A DNA stretch of 64,000 nucleotides from Roseomonas sp. KE2513 (GTDB lineage: Bacteria > Pseudomonadota > Alphaproteobacteria > Acetobacterales > Acetobacteraceae), in the NCBI RefSeq assembly GCF_016107305.1, contig NZ_RCVR01000012.1, forward strand, positions 100,120 through 164,119, given 5' to 3'. The notes under the pieces were generated by a model. That model did no database searches. It saw only the letters and a program-made list of their open reading frames with translations, and was not told the DNA's origin. Shown here in pieces: positions 1 to 8,636 of the stretch. A program made the position numbers and the translations under genes. Each line of letters begins with the position of its first letter. Position 1 is the stretch's first letter.

Positions 1-569
1 CCGATCCCCTGGCGCTCGCCGGCACCTCGCATGTCGCCATCGTCGACGCCGCCGGTGACGCGGTTTCCTTCACCACCACCAACAACCTTAATTTTGGGGC
101 GGAGCGGCTGGCGGCCGGCATCACTCTCAACAACGGCCTGACCAACTTCGCCGCCAATCCCGGCCCCGCCGAGTCACCCGCCTTCAACGCCATGGCCGGC
201 GGCAAGCGCCCCGTGACCACCATGGCGCCGACCATCGTCCTCGGGGCGGACGGCATGCCGGAGCTTGTTGTCGGCGCGGGCGGGGGGGCGCGCATCGTCG
301 ATTCAGTGGCGGTCGCGGTGGTGGAGGTCCTTGCCTGGGGCGCCGATACCCGCCGCGCCACCGGTCGCCCGCGCATCGGCGCCCAGAACGGCGAGGAGGA
401 GCTGGAGGCGAACACCCCCGCCGCCGCGCTGGCCGAGCCGCTCCGCGCCATGGGCCACGCGCCGCGTGTGGGGGAGATGAACACGGGCCTCCAGCTCATC
501 CGCCGCGTCCCCGGCGGTTGGGAAGGTGCGGCGGACCCGCGTCGGGACGGGGTGGCATTGGGGGACTGA
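1..569 (+). CDS. ggt: Gamma-glutamyltransferase, C-terminal part (5' end outside window)
   Basis: Reading frame is open from base 3 to a TGA at 567-569. The visible 188 residues match the small (catalytic) subunit of gamma-glutamyltranspeptidase, which hydrolyses or transfers the gamma-glutamyl group of glutathione, usually in the periplasm. GTSHVAIVD near the start corresponds to the autoprocessing/nucleophile threonine region (TTHxSVVD in E. coli). TTTNNLNFG, ITLNNGLTNF, RPVTTMAPTIV and ASxP-like ADPRRDG follow in the family order. The usual GSPGGSRI loop reads GAGGGARI, a common variant. The large subunit and signal peptide lie upstream of the window. The identity is confident; whether it acts on glutathione or another gamma-glutamyl compound cannot be told. 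Confidence 0.9.
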   Translation, partial: DPLALAGTSHVAIVDAAGDAVSFTTTNNLNFGAERLAAGITLNNGLTNFAANPGPAESPAFNAMAGGKRPVTTMAPTIVLGADGMPELVVGAGGGARIVDSVAVAVVEVLAWGADTRRATGRPRIGAQNGEEELEANTPAAALAEPLRAMGHAPRVGEMNTGLQLIRRVPGGWEGAADPRRDGVALGD

Positions 570-636
570 GCCCCTTTTTCACCGAAGCAGGCTGGGGGGG
601 CTGGGGTAGGCCGCCCCGGCGGCCTATCCTCCGGCC

Positions 637-1392
637 ATGTCCCAGAACGACGCTACGAACGACACCATCGACTTCGGCTTCACCCCCGTCCCGCGCGAGA
701 GCAAGGCGACCCTCGTCCGCCAGGTCTTCGACAGCGTGGCGCCGAAATACGATGTCATGAACGACCTCATGTCGGTCGGCCTGCACCGGCTCTGGAAGCG
801 CGCCTTCGTCAACGCCATCGGCGCGGGCCCGCGCGACACGCTGCTCGACCTCGCGGCCGGCACAGGCGACATCGGCTTCCTCGCGAAGGAGCGGGGCGCG
901 GGCCGCGTGATCCTGGCCGACATCAACGCCGCCATGCTCGGCGTGGGGCAGGGCAGGGCGCTCGGCCGGGGTCTCGCCTCGGGCCTCGACTTCGTCTGCT
1001 GCGACGCCGAGCGCCTGCCCTTTCCCGACCGTTCGGTGGAGCGCGTTTCCATGGCCTTCGGCCTGCGCAACTGCACCGACAAGCCCGCCGTGCTGCGCGA
1101 GGCCCGCCGCGTGCTGCGCCCAGGTGGCCGCTTCCTCGTGCTGGAATTCTCCCGCTTGCAGGTGGCGGCGCTGGACCCGCTCTACGACGCCTGGAGCTTC
1201 AAGGCCCTGCCCGCCATCGGCGCCCGCGTCGCCAAGGATTCCGAAAGCTACCGCTACCTCGCCGAGAGCATCCGCATGATGCCCGACCAGGAGGCGCTGG
1301 CGACGATGTTCCGCGAGGCGGACCTCGAGAACGTCACCTACCGCAACCTCTCCGGCGGCATCGTCGCCATCCATTCCGGGTGGCGGCTGTGA
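637..1392 (+). CDS. ubiE: UbiE: ubiquinone/menaquinone C-methyltransferase
   Basis: The 251-aa product is the usual length for the SAM-dependent C-methyltransferase of ubiquinone (and menaquinone) synthesis, a cytosolic or membrane-associated enzyme. VFDSVAPKYDVMND (about 29-43) is the N-terminal family signature. LDLAAGTGDIG (70-80) is the SAM-binding loop. The MAFGLRNCTD segment and the terminal SGGIVAIHSGW motif are diagnostic. The ATG at 637 is the natural start. The last bases overlap coaBC, so the two are probably cotranscribed. A short 67-base gap separates it from ggt, so its promoter is probably there. Confidence 0.97.
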   Translation: MSQNDATNDTIDFGFTPVPRESKATLVRQVFDSVAPKYDVMNDLMSVGLHRLWKRAFVNAIGAGPRDTLLDLAAGTGDIGFLAKERGAGRVILADINAAMLGVGQGRALGRGLASGLDFVCCDAERLPFPDRSVERVSMAFGLRNCTDKPAVLREARRVLRPGGRFLVLEFSRLQVAALDPLYDAWSFKALPAIGARVAKDSESYRYLAESIRMMPDQEALATMFREADLENVTYRNLSGGIVAIHSGWRL

Positions 1393-2819
1393 GCCTCGCC
1401 GGCAAGCGCGTCCTCCTGATCGTCTCTGGCTCGGTCGCCGCCTACAAGTCGCTGGAGCTGGCGCGCCTGCTCGGCAAGGGCGGCGCCACCGTGACCGGCC
1501 TGCTGACGGCCGGCGGCGCCCGCTTCGTCACCCCCCATGCGCTGCAGGCCATCACCGGCCGCGCCCTCGCGCAGGATCTCTGGTCGCTGGAGGAGGAATC
1601 CGCCCGAGGCCATATCCGCCTCGCGCGCGAGACCGACCTCGTCGTCGTCGCCCCGGCCTCCGCGGACCGGCTCGCCCGCATGGCGGCGGGCTTGGCCGAC
1701 GACCTTGCCGGCGCAGCCCTCCTCGCCTGGGACGGCCCGGTGCTCGTCGCCCCCGCCATGAACCCGACCATGTGGTCCCACCCCGCGACCGGCGCAAACG
1801 TCGCGACCCTCATGGCGCGCGGCGTCACCTTCATCGGCCCGGAGGACGGCCCCATGGCCGAGGCCGAAAGCGGCACCGGCCGCCTCTCCGAGCCCGCCGC
1901 CATCCTCGCGGCCATCGACGCCATCCTCTCCGACCCCGACCACGGCGCCCCCGACGCCGCGCTGGAGGATGCGCTCGACGCCGCCATCGCCGAGCAGGAG
2001 GGCGAGCCCGCGCCGCGCCCGCGCCCGCCTTCCTCCTCCAGCTTCACCGAGGGCCTGCCGCATCCCGTGGATCACCACGCGGACCCGGTGGAGGCCGCTC
2101 CCTCCTCCTTCTCCGCCTCCCGCGCCGAGGGCGGACCGGCGCCGCACAGCCTTCGCGGCGCCGGGCCGGGCGCCCTGCCGCTCGCGGGCCGCCACGCCCT
2201 CGTCACCTCCGGCCCCACGCACGAGCCGATCGACCCCGTGCGCTACCTCGCCAACCGCTCCTCGGGGCAGCAAGGCCACGCTATCGCGGCGGCGCTGGCG
2301 GCGCTCGGCGCGCGCGTGACCCTTGTCTCGGGCCCTGTCTCCATCGCCGATCCCCGAGGGGTGGAGGTCGTGCATGTCGAGACCGCCCGCGACATGCTGG
2401 CCGCCTGCGAGGCCGCGCTCCCAGCGGATGTCGCCATCTTCGCCGCCGCCGTCGCCGACTGGCGGCCGGCTGCCGTGGCCGCCCAGAAGATGAAGAAACC
2501 CCTCGACCAGTCGGCGCCGCCGCTGGCGCTGGTGCCGAACCCGGACATCCTCGCTACCCTCTCGCGCCATCCGCGGCGCCCCGAACTCGTTATCGGCTTC
2601 GCCGCCGAGACGGAGCGGGTGATCGAGCACGCCCAGGCGAAGCTCGCGCGCAAAGGCTGCGACTGGATCGTCGCTAACGACGTCTCGGGCGATGCCATGG
2701 GCGGGGCGGAGAACACTGTTCACCTCGTGACCGGACACGGGGTGGAGCACTGGCCCCGTCTCCCCAAGGCAGAGGTTGCTGCCCGCCTGGCGGACCGCGT
2801 GGCCGAGGCCTTCCACTGA
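1389..2819 (+). CDS. coaBC: CoaBC: phosphopantothenoylcysteine synthetase/decarboxylase
   Basis: Bifunctional coenzyme A enzyme. The N-terminal flavoprotein decarboxylase (CoaC) shows [15 protein letters not shown] and the PAMNPTMW signature. The C-terminal synthetase (CoaB) shows [27 protein letters not shown], the KMKK lysines and NDVSGDAMG. About 476 aa, longer than the usual ~400, because a low-complexity Pro/Ser/Glu/Arg-rich linker of about 70 residues (roughly 190-260) separates the domains. The GTG at 1389 overlaps the ubiE stop (GTGA) and has GGGTGG just upstream. An in-frame GTG at 1380 is an alternative start. It is translationally coupled at its end to dut (TGATG). Confidence 0.95.
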   Translation: MSLAGKRVLLIVSGSVAAYKSLELARLLGKGGATVTGLLTAGGARFVTPHALQAITGRALAQDLWSLEEESARGHIRLARETDLVVVAPASADRLARMAAGLADDLAGAALLAWDGPVLVAPAMNPTMWSHPATGANVATLMARGVTFIGPEDGPMAEAESGTGRLSEPAAILAAIDAILSDPDHGAPDAALEDALDAAIAEQEGEPAPRPRPPSSSSFTEGLPHPVDHHADPVEAAPSSFSASRAEGGPAPHSLRGAGPGALPLAGRHALVTSGPTHEPIDPVRYLANRSSGQQGHAIAAALAALGARVTLVSGPVSIADPRGVEVVHVETARDMLAACEAALPADVAIFAAAVADWRPAAVAAQKMKKPLDQSAPPLALVPNPDILATLSRHPRRPELVIGFAAETERVIEHAQAKLARKGCDWIVANDVSGDAMGGAENTVHLVTGHGVEHWPRLPKAEVAARLADRVAEAFH

Positions 2820-3268
2820 TGAGCGCGACCATCCGCGTCACCCGCCTGCCCCACGCGCAGGACCTCCCCTTGCCGAGTTACGCGACGGAGGGCGCGGCCG
2901 CGATGGACCTGCTGGCCGCCGTCGACGCGCCCGCGGTGATCCCCCCCCAGGGCCGCGCCCTCATCCCCACCGGCCTTCGCGTGGCCCTGCCGCCCGGCCA
3001 CGAGTGGCAGATCCGCCCCCGCTCCGGCCTCGCGCTCAAGCACGGCATCGTCCTGCCGAACTCCCCCGGCACGATCGACGAGGACTATCGCGGCGAGGTG
3101 CAGGTCATCCTCCTCAACGCCGGGAACGAGCCCTTCCGGGTGGAGCGCGGCATGCGCATCGCCCAGGCGGTGCTCGCCCCCGTGACGCGCGCCGTGTTCG
3201 AAGAGGTGCTGGAGTTGCCGGACACCCCGCGCGGCACGGGCGGCTTCGGCAGCACGGGGGCGCGCTAA
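2819..3268 (+). CDS. dut: dUTP diphosphatase
   Basis: The 149-aa trimeric dUTPase hydrolyses dUTP to dUMP, keeping uracil out of DNA and feeding thymidylate synthesis. The conserved motifs appear in order: [38 protein letters not shown] and the C-terminal [10 protein letters not shown] arm that closes over the active site. The ATG at 2819 overlaps the coaBC stop codon. A coaBC-dut arrangement is common in proteobacteria. Length and motifs are fully typical. Confidence 0.97.
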   Translation: MSATIRVTRLPHAQDLPLPSYATEGAAAMDLLAAVDAPAVIPPQGRALIPTGLRVALPPGHEWQIRPRSGLALKHGIVLPNSPGTIDEDYRGEVQVILLNAGNEPFRVERGMRIAQAVLAPVTRAVFEEVLELPDTPRGTGGFGSTGAR

Positions 3269-3310
3269 GGGCGCTTGTCCCACCGCGCCGGACCGCCGAC
3301 ATCCCTCCCC

Positions 3311-4108
3311 ATGGACGGATCCCTGCCCCAGGCACCCAGCCTCGACTTCACCGAGGAGGAGCTTCACCGCTACTCCCGCCACATCCTCCTCGGCGAGGTC
3401 GGCGCCATCGGCCAGTCGCGGCTGCGCGCGGCCCGCGTGCTCGTGGTCGGCGCGGGCGGGCTGGGCTCGCCGCTGGCGATGTATCTCGCGGCGGCGGGCA
3501 TCGGCACCATCGGTCTCGTGGACCACGACACGCTGGAGCTGTCGAACCTCCAGCGGCAGGTCGCCCATACCACAGATCGCGTCGGCCGCCCGAAGGTCGA
3601 GAGCATGGCGGCCACGCTGCGTGCCCTGAACCCGCTGACCACCGTCGAGGCCCACGCGGTCCGCCTCACCGAGGAAACGGTGCGGGACCTCATCCCCCAT
3701 TACGACATCGTCTGCGACGGCACGGACAACTTTCCCACCCGCTTCCTCCTCGGCGATGCCTGCCACCGCCTCGGCCGGCCTCTCGTCTCCGCCGCGGTGC
3801 TGCGCTTCGAGGGCCAGCTCTCCACCTTCAAGTCGCATCTTGGCGCGCCGCATCCCTGCCACCGCTGCCTGCACCCCGAGCCGCCGCCGGAGGGGCTCGT
3901 TCCCTCCTGCGGTGAAGCGGGCGTGCTCGGCGCCGTCACGGGGGTCATGGGCACGCTCCAGGCGACGGAGGTGCTGAAGGAGGTACTGGGCATCGGCGAA
4001 TCCCTCTCCGGCCGCCTTCTCCTCTGGGACGCGCTGGACACGCGCTTCCGCACCATCCGCCTCCGCCGCGACCCCGCCTGCAAGCTCTGCGGCACAGAGG
4101 GGGCATGA
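3311..4108 (+). CDS. moeB: MoeB/ThiF-type adenylyltransferase (sulfur-carrier activating enzyme)
   Basis: The 265-aa E1-like enzyme adenylates the C-terminus of a ubiquitin-fold sulfur carrier (MoaD or ThiS). VVGAGGLGSP (45-54) binds ATP, SNLQRQ (78-83) carries the arginine finger, and DGTDN (136-140) coordinates magnesium. Two CxxC pairs (183/186 and 257/260) would bind zinc, and Cys200 in VPSCGEAG is the candidate catalytic cysteine. The ATG at 3311 is preferred over an upstream TTG (3275), because the extra residues have no family counterpart. Its stop overlaps the DsrE gene by ATGA. MoeB versus ThiF cannot be decided; the window's two molybdenum enzymes would need MoeB. Confidence 0.9.
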   Translation: MDGSLPQAPSLDFTEEELHRYSRHILLGEVGAIGQSRLRAARVLVVGAGGLGSPLAMYLAAAGIGTIGLVDHDTLELSNLQRQVAHTTDRVGRPKVESMAATLRALNPLTTVEAHAVRLTEETVRDLIPHYDIVCDGTDNFPTRFLLGDACHRLGRPLVSAAVLRFEGQLSTFKSHLGAPHPCHRCLHPEPPPEGLVPSCGEAGVLGAVTGVMGTLQATEVLKEVLGIGESLSGRLLLWDALDTRFRTIRLRRDPACKLCGTEGA

Positions 4109-4476
4109 ACCCCCTCGGCATCCTCCTTCGCGGGGAGGGGCACGAGCCCGCGCACTATGCCCTCGTGCTCGCCACTGCCGCGGCCGCCATCGGCCGCCCG
4201 GTGACGCTCTTCGCCACCAATGCCGGCCTCGCCCTCTTCCGCCGCGATGCGCCGCTCCTTTCCGACCCGCGGGAGGCTCTCCTCGCCGGGCGCGGCGTCG
4301 CGGGGATCGCCACCCTGATGGAAGCCGCGGAGGAACTCGGCCTCCGCCGCATCGCCTGCGAGGCCGGCCTGCGCGCCGAGGAGATCCCGCCCGAAGCACT
4401 GATGGACGGCGTGGAGGTCGCGGGAGTCGTGACCTTTCTCGAGGCGGTCGGCCCGGGCAACGCCCTCTCCCTCTAG
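4105..4476 (+). CDS. DsrE/DsrF-like small sulfur-transfer-type protein
   Basis: The 123-aa protein has the DsrE fold pattern: an N-terminal GILLRGEG strand-turn, an alternating alpha/beta body (YALVLATAAAAIGRPVTLFAT) and a single cysteine in RRIACEAGLRAEE, near residue 94. That is where DsrE/TusD-type proteins carry their sulfur-relay cysteine. It starts in the ATGA overlap with moeB. Coupling to an E1-like enzyme suggests a role in sulfur delivery to a carrier protein, but this is inferred from position. Substrate and partner are unknown. Confidence 0.75.
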   Translation: MNPLGILLRGEGHEPAHYALVLATAAAAIGRPVTLFATNAGLALFRRDAPLLSDPREALLAGRGVAGIATLMEAAEELGLRRIACEAGLRAEEIPPEALMDGVEVAGVVTFLEAVGPGNALSL

Positions 4477-4553
4477 CCGCGGCGGTTTTGCAACGCGCGG
4501 TTGCACGCGGCGCCTTGACCGGCGGGCAGGGTTTTGCGCGTGATCGGCCCCTG

Positions 4554-5474
4554 ATGAAACGCCTGCTCCCCCTCCTGTCCCTCCTGCTCGCGCTCTCGTC
4601 GGAGGGCCGGGCGCAGACGGCCGGATCGCTGCCGCCGCCGGTTCCCCGCGGCGCCACTGGCGCGCCCGCGCCGGCCGCCACGACGCCCGCACCGGCTGCC
4701 GCGGCGCCCACCCCCTCCGGCCAGGCTTCGCCGGCCAGCCCCGCGGCCCCCCGCCGCCCCGGCTCCAACCCGCCCCGCCCGGCGAGCGGCAGCGCCGCGC
4801 CTTCCGGGGCCGCGCCCGCCGCTAGGGCGAACCCTTCAACCAGCTCCGGCCGCCCGGCCAATCCGCCGGCCGGCGGTGCCGCGTCCTCCCGCCCGGGCCA
4901 GCTACGCGGCTCGGATGGCAAGGGCACGCAGCGCCGCCGCGCGGCTGCGGGGGCTGCGGCCGGTGCCGCCGCGGGCGCCGCCACGGCCGCGCCGCCCGCG
5001 CCGAGCCCCGCGCCCGCCCCGGCCGAGCCCGCGCCGCCGCCGATCGGCCCCGTCACCAACCTTCCTCTGCCGCGCTTCGCCTCGCTGCGTGCCGAGGAGG
5101 TGAACCTCCGTGCCGGCCCCGGCACGCGCTACCCGATCGAGTGGACCTACCAGCGCCGCGACCTGCCGGTGCAGATCGTGCGCGAGTTCGAGCTCTGGCG
5201 CCGCATCAGGGACATGGAGGGCACGGAGGGCTGGGTGCACCAGTCCAACCTCACCGGACGCCGCAACCTGGTCGTCACCGGTGAGGAGAGAGTGCTCCGC
5301 CGCCGCCCCGAGGAAGCGGGTTCCGTCGTCGCGCGCCTGCAGCCCGGTGTGCTCGGCCGCATCCGCCTCTGCGCGACGGGGGAGGGCTGGTGCGAGGTCC
5401 AGGTAGGCGACCTTCGCGGCTGGCTCCGCCGCACCGACTTCTTCGGGACCATGCCGGGGGAGGAGGTGAAATGA
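4554..5474 (+). CDS. Secreted SH3-like domain protein with Pro/Ala-rich linker
   Basis: The 306-aa protein starts at ATG 4554 with a signal peptide (MKRLLPLLSLLLALSSEGRAQ). The upstream in-frame extension to 4488 has no plausible start. Residues about 22-165 are a low-complexity Ala/Pro/Gly/Ser linker, like a periplasmic spacer. The last ~130 residues hold two bacterial SH3-like repeats: VNLRAGPGTRYPIEW and VLRRRPEEAGSVVARLQPG. Each is followed by Trp-containing strands (GWVHQSNL, GWLRRTDFF). Such domains usually bind cell-wall peptides, so envelope binding is likely. It stands alone, 80 bases after the DsrE gene and before a Bug receptor. Confidence 0.8.
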   Translation: MKRLLPLLSLLLALSSEGRAQTAGSLPPPVPRGATGAPAPAATTPAPAAAAPTPSGQASPASPAAPRRPGSNPPRPASGSAAPSGAAPAARANPSTSSGRPANPPAGGAASSRPGQLRGSDGKGTQRRRAAAGAAAGAAAGAATAAPPAPSPAPAPAEPAPPPIGPVTNLPLPRFASLRAEEVNLRAGPGTRYPIEWTYQRRDLPVQIVREFELWRRIRDMEGTEGWVHQSNLTGRRNLVVTGEERVLRRRPEEAGSVVARLQPGVLGRIRLCATGEGWCEVQVGDLRGWLRRTDFFGTMPGEEVK

Positions 5475-5570
5475 TCCGCCCCGCGTACCGGCTTGCCGAC
5501 CGCCGCCCCGAGGCCCTATCCCGCTGAGGAGGAAGCGCCCGACAGGGGCGCCGCGCAGGGGAAACGCCGC

Positions 5571-6548
5571 ATGACCGCACCGCACCGCCTCGGCCGCAGG
5601 CTCGCCCTCGCGCTGCCCGCGCTGGCCCTCGCCGCGCGCGGGGCCGGGGCGCAGACCGCGGGCGGCGTGCCGCTCCGCCTCGTCGTGCCCTTTCCGGCCG
5701 GTACCACGCCCGACACCCTCGCCCGGCTTTACGGCGCCGCCATCTCCGGTCCGCTCGGCCAGCCGGTGGTGGTGGACAATCGCGCGGGCGGCGGCGGCAT
5801 GATCGCGGCCGAGTTCGCGGCCCGCGCGGCGCCCGACGGCAATACCCTCTTCGTCGGCAGCAACGGCACGATCTCGATCAACAAGCACATCACCGAACGC
5901 ATGCCCTTCGACCCCGACCGGGACTTCCGTCCGGTCGCCTTCCTCGGGGTCTCCATGCAGGTTCTCGTCGTGCGCCCGGGCCTCGCGACCGACCTCGCCG
6001 GCTTCCTCGCCCATGCGCGGGCGGAGGAGGTGAACTACGCGAGCGTGGGCGCGGGCTCGGCCGGGCACCTCTTCATGGCGGGCCTCGTCAGCCAGCTCGG
6101 GCTGAAGGGCCAGCACGTCCCCTACCGTGGCGCGCCCCAGGCCCTGCTCGAGATCGCCGCCGGGCGGGTGGAGGTGATGGTCGCCGCCATCGGCTCCGCC
6201 CTGCCCCTCATCCGGGAGGGGAAGGTGGTCGCGCTCGCCGTCACCGGCCCCGGCCGGGACCCGCTGCTGCCGGAGGTGCCGAGCTTCGAGCAGGCGGGCG
6301 TGCCCGGCTTCGCCCTGGGGGTCTGGAACGCCCTCTTCGCCCAGCGCGCGGTACCGGACGCGACGGTCGGGCGGATCGCCGCCGCCATCGCCGATGCCCA
6401 GCGAGACGAATCGGTGCGCCGCGGCGTGACGGCCGCCGGCTTCACGGTGGAGGCGCTCGACCCCGCCTCGATGAGCCGCTTCATCGCCGAGGAAAGCGCC
6501 CGCTGGGGCGAGATCGCGCGCGCGACAGGCGTGCGCCTGACCGACTGA
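5571..6548 (+). CDS. Tripartite tricarboxylate transporter receptor (Bug/TctC family)
   Basis: The 325-aa periplasmic binding protein has a signal peptide (residues 1-27, ending GAGAQ). LRLVVPFPAGTTPDTLARL, VVVDNRAGGGGMIAAE and GHVPYRG-like QHVPYRGAPQALLE are Bug-family hallmarks. These receptors bind small carboxylates. The ATG at 5571 is chosen because it places the signal peptide at the N-terminus; the in-frame GTG-type extension (5493) does not. No tctA/tctB membrane genes are adjacent, so the transporter partners must be elsewhere or the receptor acts as a sensor. Ligand unknown. Confidence 0.9.
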   Translation: MTAPHRLGRRLALALPALALAARGAGAQTAGGVPLRLVVPFPAGTTPDTLARLYGAAISGPLGQPVVVDNRAGGGGMIAAEFAARAAPDGNTLFVGSNGTISINKHITERMPFDPDRDFRPVAFLGVSMQVLVVRPGLATDLAGFLAHARAEEVNYASVGAGSAGHLFMAGLVSQLGLKGQHVPYRGAPQALLEIAAGRVEVMVAAIGSALPLIREGKVVALAVTGPGRDPLLPEVPSFEQAGVPGFALGVWNALFAQRAVPDATVGRIAAAIADAQRDESVRRGVTAAGFTVEALDPASMSRFIAEESARWGEIARATGVRLTD

Positions 6549-6722
6549 CCGGGGCGTTGGGCAGGGAGGCTTCGCCCGTGGCCAGGTTGAGCCGTCGGCG
6601 CGGCCCTCTGGCCACAACAGCCCCGCGATGCGCCCGAACGCGCCGTTCCCTGAATTCCAGCCGTCTGCGAAAGGGATTATAAGCCTCGGCGCATCCATTC
6701 CCCTGCATGAGGTCGCTGCGCC

Positions 6723-8636
6723 GTGCCTGACCTGCTGCATCCCCAGGAGCGCGACCGACTGCTCGCGGGCCTGCGCCGGCTGCTTCGCCGCACCCTCCTG
6801 GATGGTCGCCCGCTTTCCGGCCTGGCGCATGCCGAGGCGCCCGGCGCCAAACTCGATGTGCTCGACAACGCCGTCGCGGCCGAGGCTCTGGCGATCCCCG
6901 CCCTGCGTGAGGCGGACCCCACGCTGGCCGATGACCTCCTCCTCTTCCTCTCGGCCGTGGCGGAGGAGCCCGGCCCCACCACCCGGGCCCTGCGGCCGCT
7001 GGAGGCCCAGGAGGCGCCTCGGCGGGTGGAGATCGTGCGGAACGACCCTGCCGGCTTCCGGATCCTCACCCCCTGGCACGAGTTTACGGGCGACCTCACC
7101 CACGGTCTGCTCCGCCAACGGGTGCGCGAGGCGCCGGAGGGCCGTGTCAACCACTCGGAGGAGGAGCTGCGGAAGCGCGGCGTGCTCCACACCGGCAACA
7201 TGGTGCGCCTGCGCGCCGCGAACGGCATGCCCGGCCTGCTCGGCCGCCTCTCGCTTCGCGCCCGCACCCTCGACGTGGAGGAGGCGATCACCGCTCAGGG
7301 GATCCGGACCGAGGACGAGGAGGCCGTGCTATGGCACGAGAGCGCGCTGCGCCTGCGCCCCCTGCCGGGCCTTTCGCTCGATGTCGGCACCGTTCGCTAC
7401 GAGTACCGGGTCTCCGCCGCCGATCCGCTGCTTCGCCTGACCGTCACCCTGCGCGCCAGCCCCCGAACCGGTCTCTCCTCCCTCCGTATGACCACGGCGG
7501 CCGACGCGCTGTCCGACGCCGTCCCGCCCTTCGAGCACGCCTCGGTTGGCCGGGACGGCGCCCAGGCCCTCCGGGGCGAAGCCCCCTTCGAGGACGACGA
7601 GCTGATCGCGCAGGACGCCATCGATTCCGTCCACCTTTGGCAGTCCGGGCGGCCGGAGGAGGCGCTTGCTCTGCATATCCGCCCCCGAGCGGGGGAGGCG
7701 TTGTTCAGCGTTCGCGTCCGCGGGCGGGACGGCGCGCCGCACTGGCTCGTCCTGCGCCACGGCCTCCCCAACGTGCCGGCCGGCGGCACCGCCACTGTGC
7801 GGGAGGACCGGCTGCTCGCCCTCGGGACCGCCCAGGGAGGCCCCGCCGCCGCGCTCCGCCTCATGCGCGTGCCCACGATGCTGACAAGCCGCGACCCTGG
7901 CCAGATAGGGATCGGCTCCACCCTCTCCGCCCTCGCGGCCACGGTGCTGAACGCGCCCGGCTTCGCCCGTCCCCTTCCGCGCGACCGCCTCGCAGTGTTG
8001 CAGGACCTGCTCGACCGGCAGATCACCGCCCTGCCGGATGAGGAAGCCTCCGCGGCCCCCGTTGCCGAGCTGGCCGCGCTTTCCCTCGCGATGGACGCCG
8101 CCTGGCGTGCCGGCGGCCTGCCGCGCGACCGGCGTCGGCTGCGCGCCCTCCTCAGCCGGCTCTCCGAAGCCGCCTCCCCAGCGGGCGCCTTCGGCAGGAG
8201 CCTGGAGGAGCACGGCGCGGCCATCCTCGCCCTCGCCCGCGGCGCCACCCTCATCCCTGAGGCCTGGCTGCTCGACGCGCTGCGTCGCGCCGTGCTGGCC
8301 CTGGAGGCCGAGGGGCCGCGCCTGGCCGGCAGCTCGCCCAAGCCCGGCCCCCCGTCCACCCGGGCCCTCGCCGCCCTGCTGCGCGGGGTCCGGGCGGTGG
8401 AGTTCCTGGCCGAGACGGGCCGCATCCCGCCCGACGCCGCCGTGCTCGCCCGCGCTGCCGCCCTGCGGGAGGCCTCGCTTGCCATCCTTTCCGGCCGCCT
8501 TCACGCCACGGGGGACCGGATGGAGGTGCTGTCGACCGAAGGGGGCAAGCCCGATGCGCTCGCCACCGCCTCGCTTCTTCTCGCGGTCCTCTCGCCCGAC
8601 GAGGTGGCGCTTTCCATGGGGCTGGTGACGGCTTGA
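6723..8636 (+). CDS. Uncharacterised 637-aa protein, mutarotase-like N-terminal and helical C-terminal parts
   Basis: I do not recognise a named family. GTG at 6723 is the start. The product has no obvious signal peptide or membrane helix. Residues about 60-390 are rich in beta strands (VRYEYRVSA, LRLTVTLRA, SVRVRGRDG), reminiscent of a carbohydrate-processing beta-sandwich. Residues 400-637 are almost entirely amphipathic Ala/Leu/Arg helices, as in alpha/alpha-toroid enzymes. This layout recalls polysaccharide-active proteins but no catalytic motif is identifiable. The stop overlaps the next gene (TTGA), so it is translationally coupled to a DUF2272 lipoprotein. A sugar or cell-wall role is a guess. 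Confidence 0.6.
   Translation: MPDLLHPQERDRLLAGLRRLLRRTLLDGRPLSGLAHAEAPGAKLDVLDNAVAAEALAIPALREADPTLADDLLLFLSAVAEEPGPTTRALRPLEAQEAPRRVEIVRNDPAGFRILTPWHEFTGDLTHGLLRQRVREAPEGRVNHSEEELRKRGVLHTGNMVRLRAANGMPGLLGRLSLRARTLDVEEAITAQGIRTEDEEAVLWHESALRLRPLPGLSLDVGTVRYEYRVSAADPLLRLTVTLRASPRTGLSSLRMTTAADALSDAVPPFEHASVGRDGAQALRGEAPFEDDELIAQDAIDSVHLWQSGRPEEALALHIRPRAGEALFSVRVRGRDGAPHWLVLRHGLPNVPAGGTATVREDRLLALGTAQGGPAAALRLMRVPTMLTSRDPGQIGIGSTLSALAATVLNAPGFARPLPRDRLAVLQDLLDRQITALPDEEASAAPVAELAALSLAMDAAWRAGGLPRDRRRLRALLSRLSEAASPAGAFGRSLEEHGAAILALARGATLIPEAWLLDALRRAVLALEAEGPRLAGSSPKPGPPSTRALAALLRGVRAVEFLAETGRIPPDAAVLARAAALREASLAILSGRLHATGDRMEVLSTEGGKPDALATASLLLAVLSPDEVALSMGLVTA

Noticed and set aside
496..1374. 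Long leftward open frame opposite ubiE
   Set aside because: It mirrors ubiE codon usage in antisense. High GC gives long antisense frames; protein has no recognisable motif.
2720..5125. 801-codon leftward open frame opposite dut-moeB-SH3 genes
   Set aside because: Entirely antisense to well-supported genes, composition of Arg/Gly/Ala shadow type.
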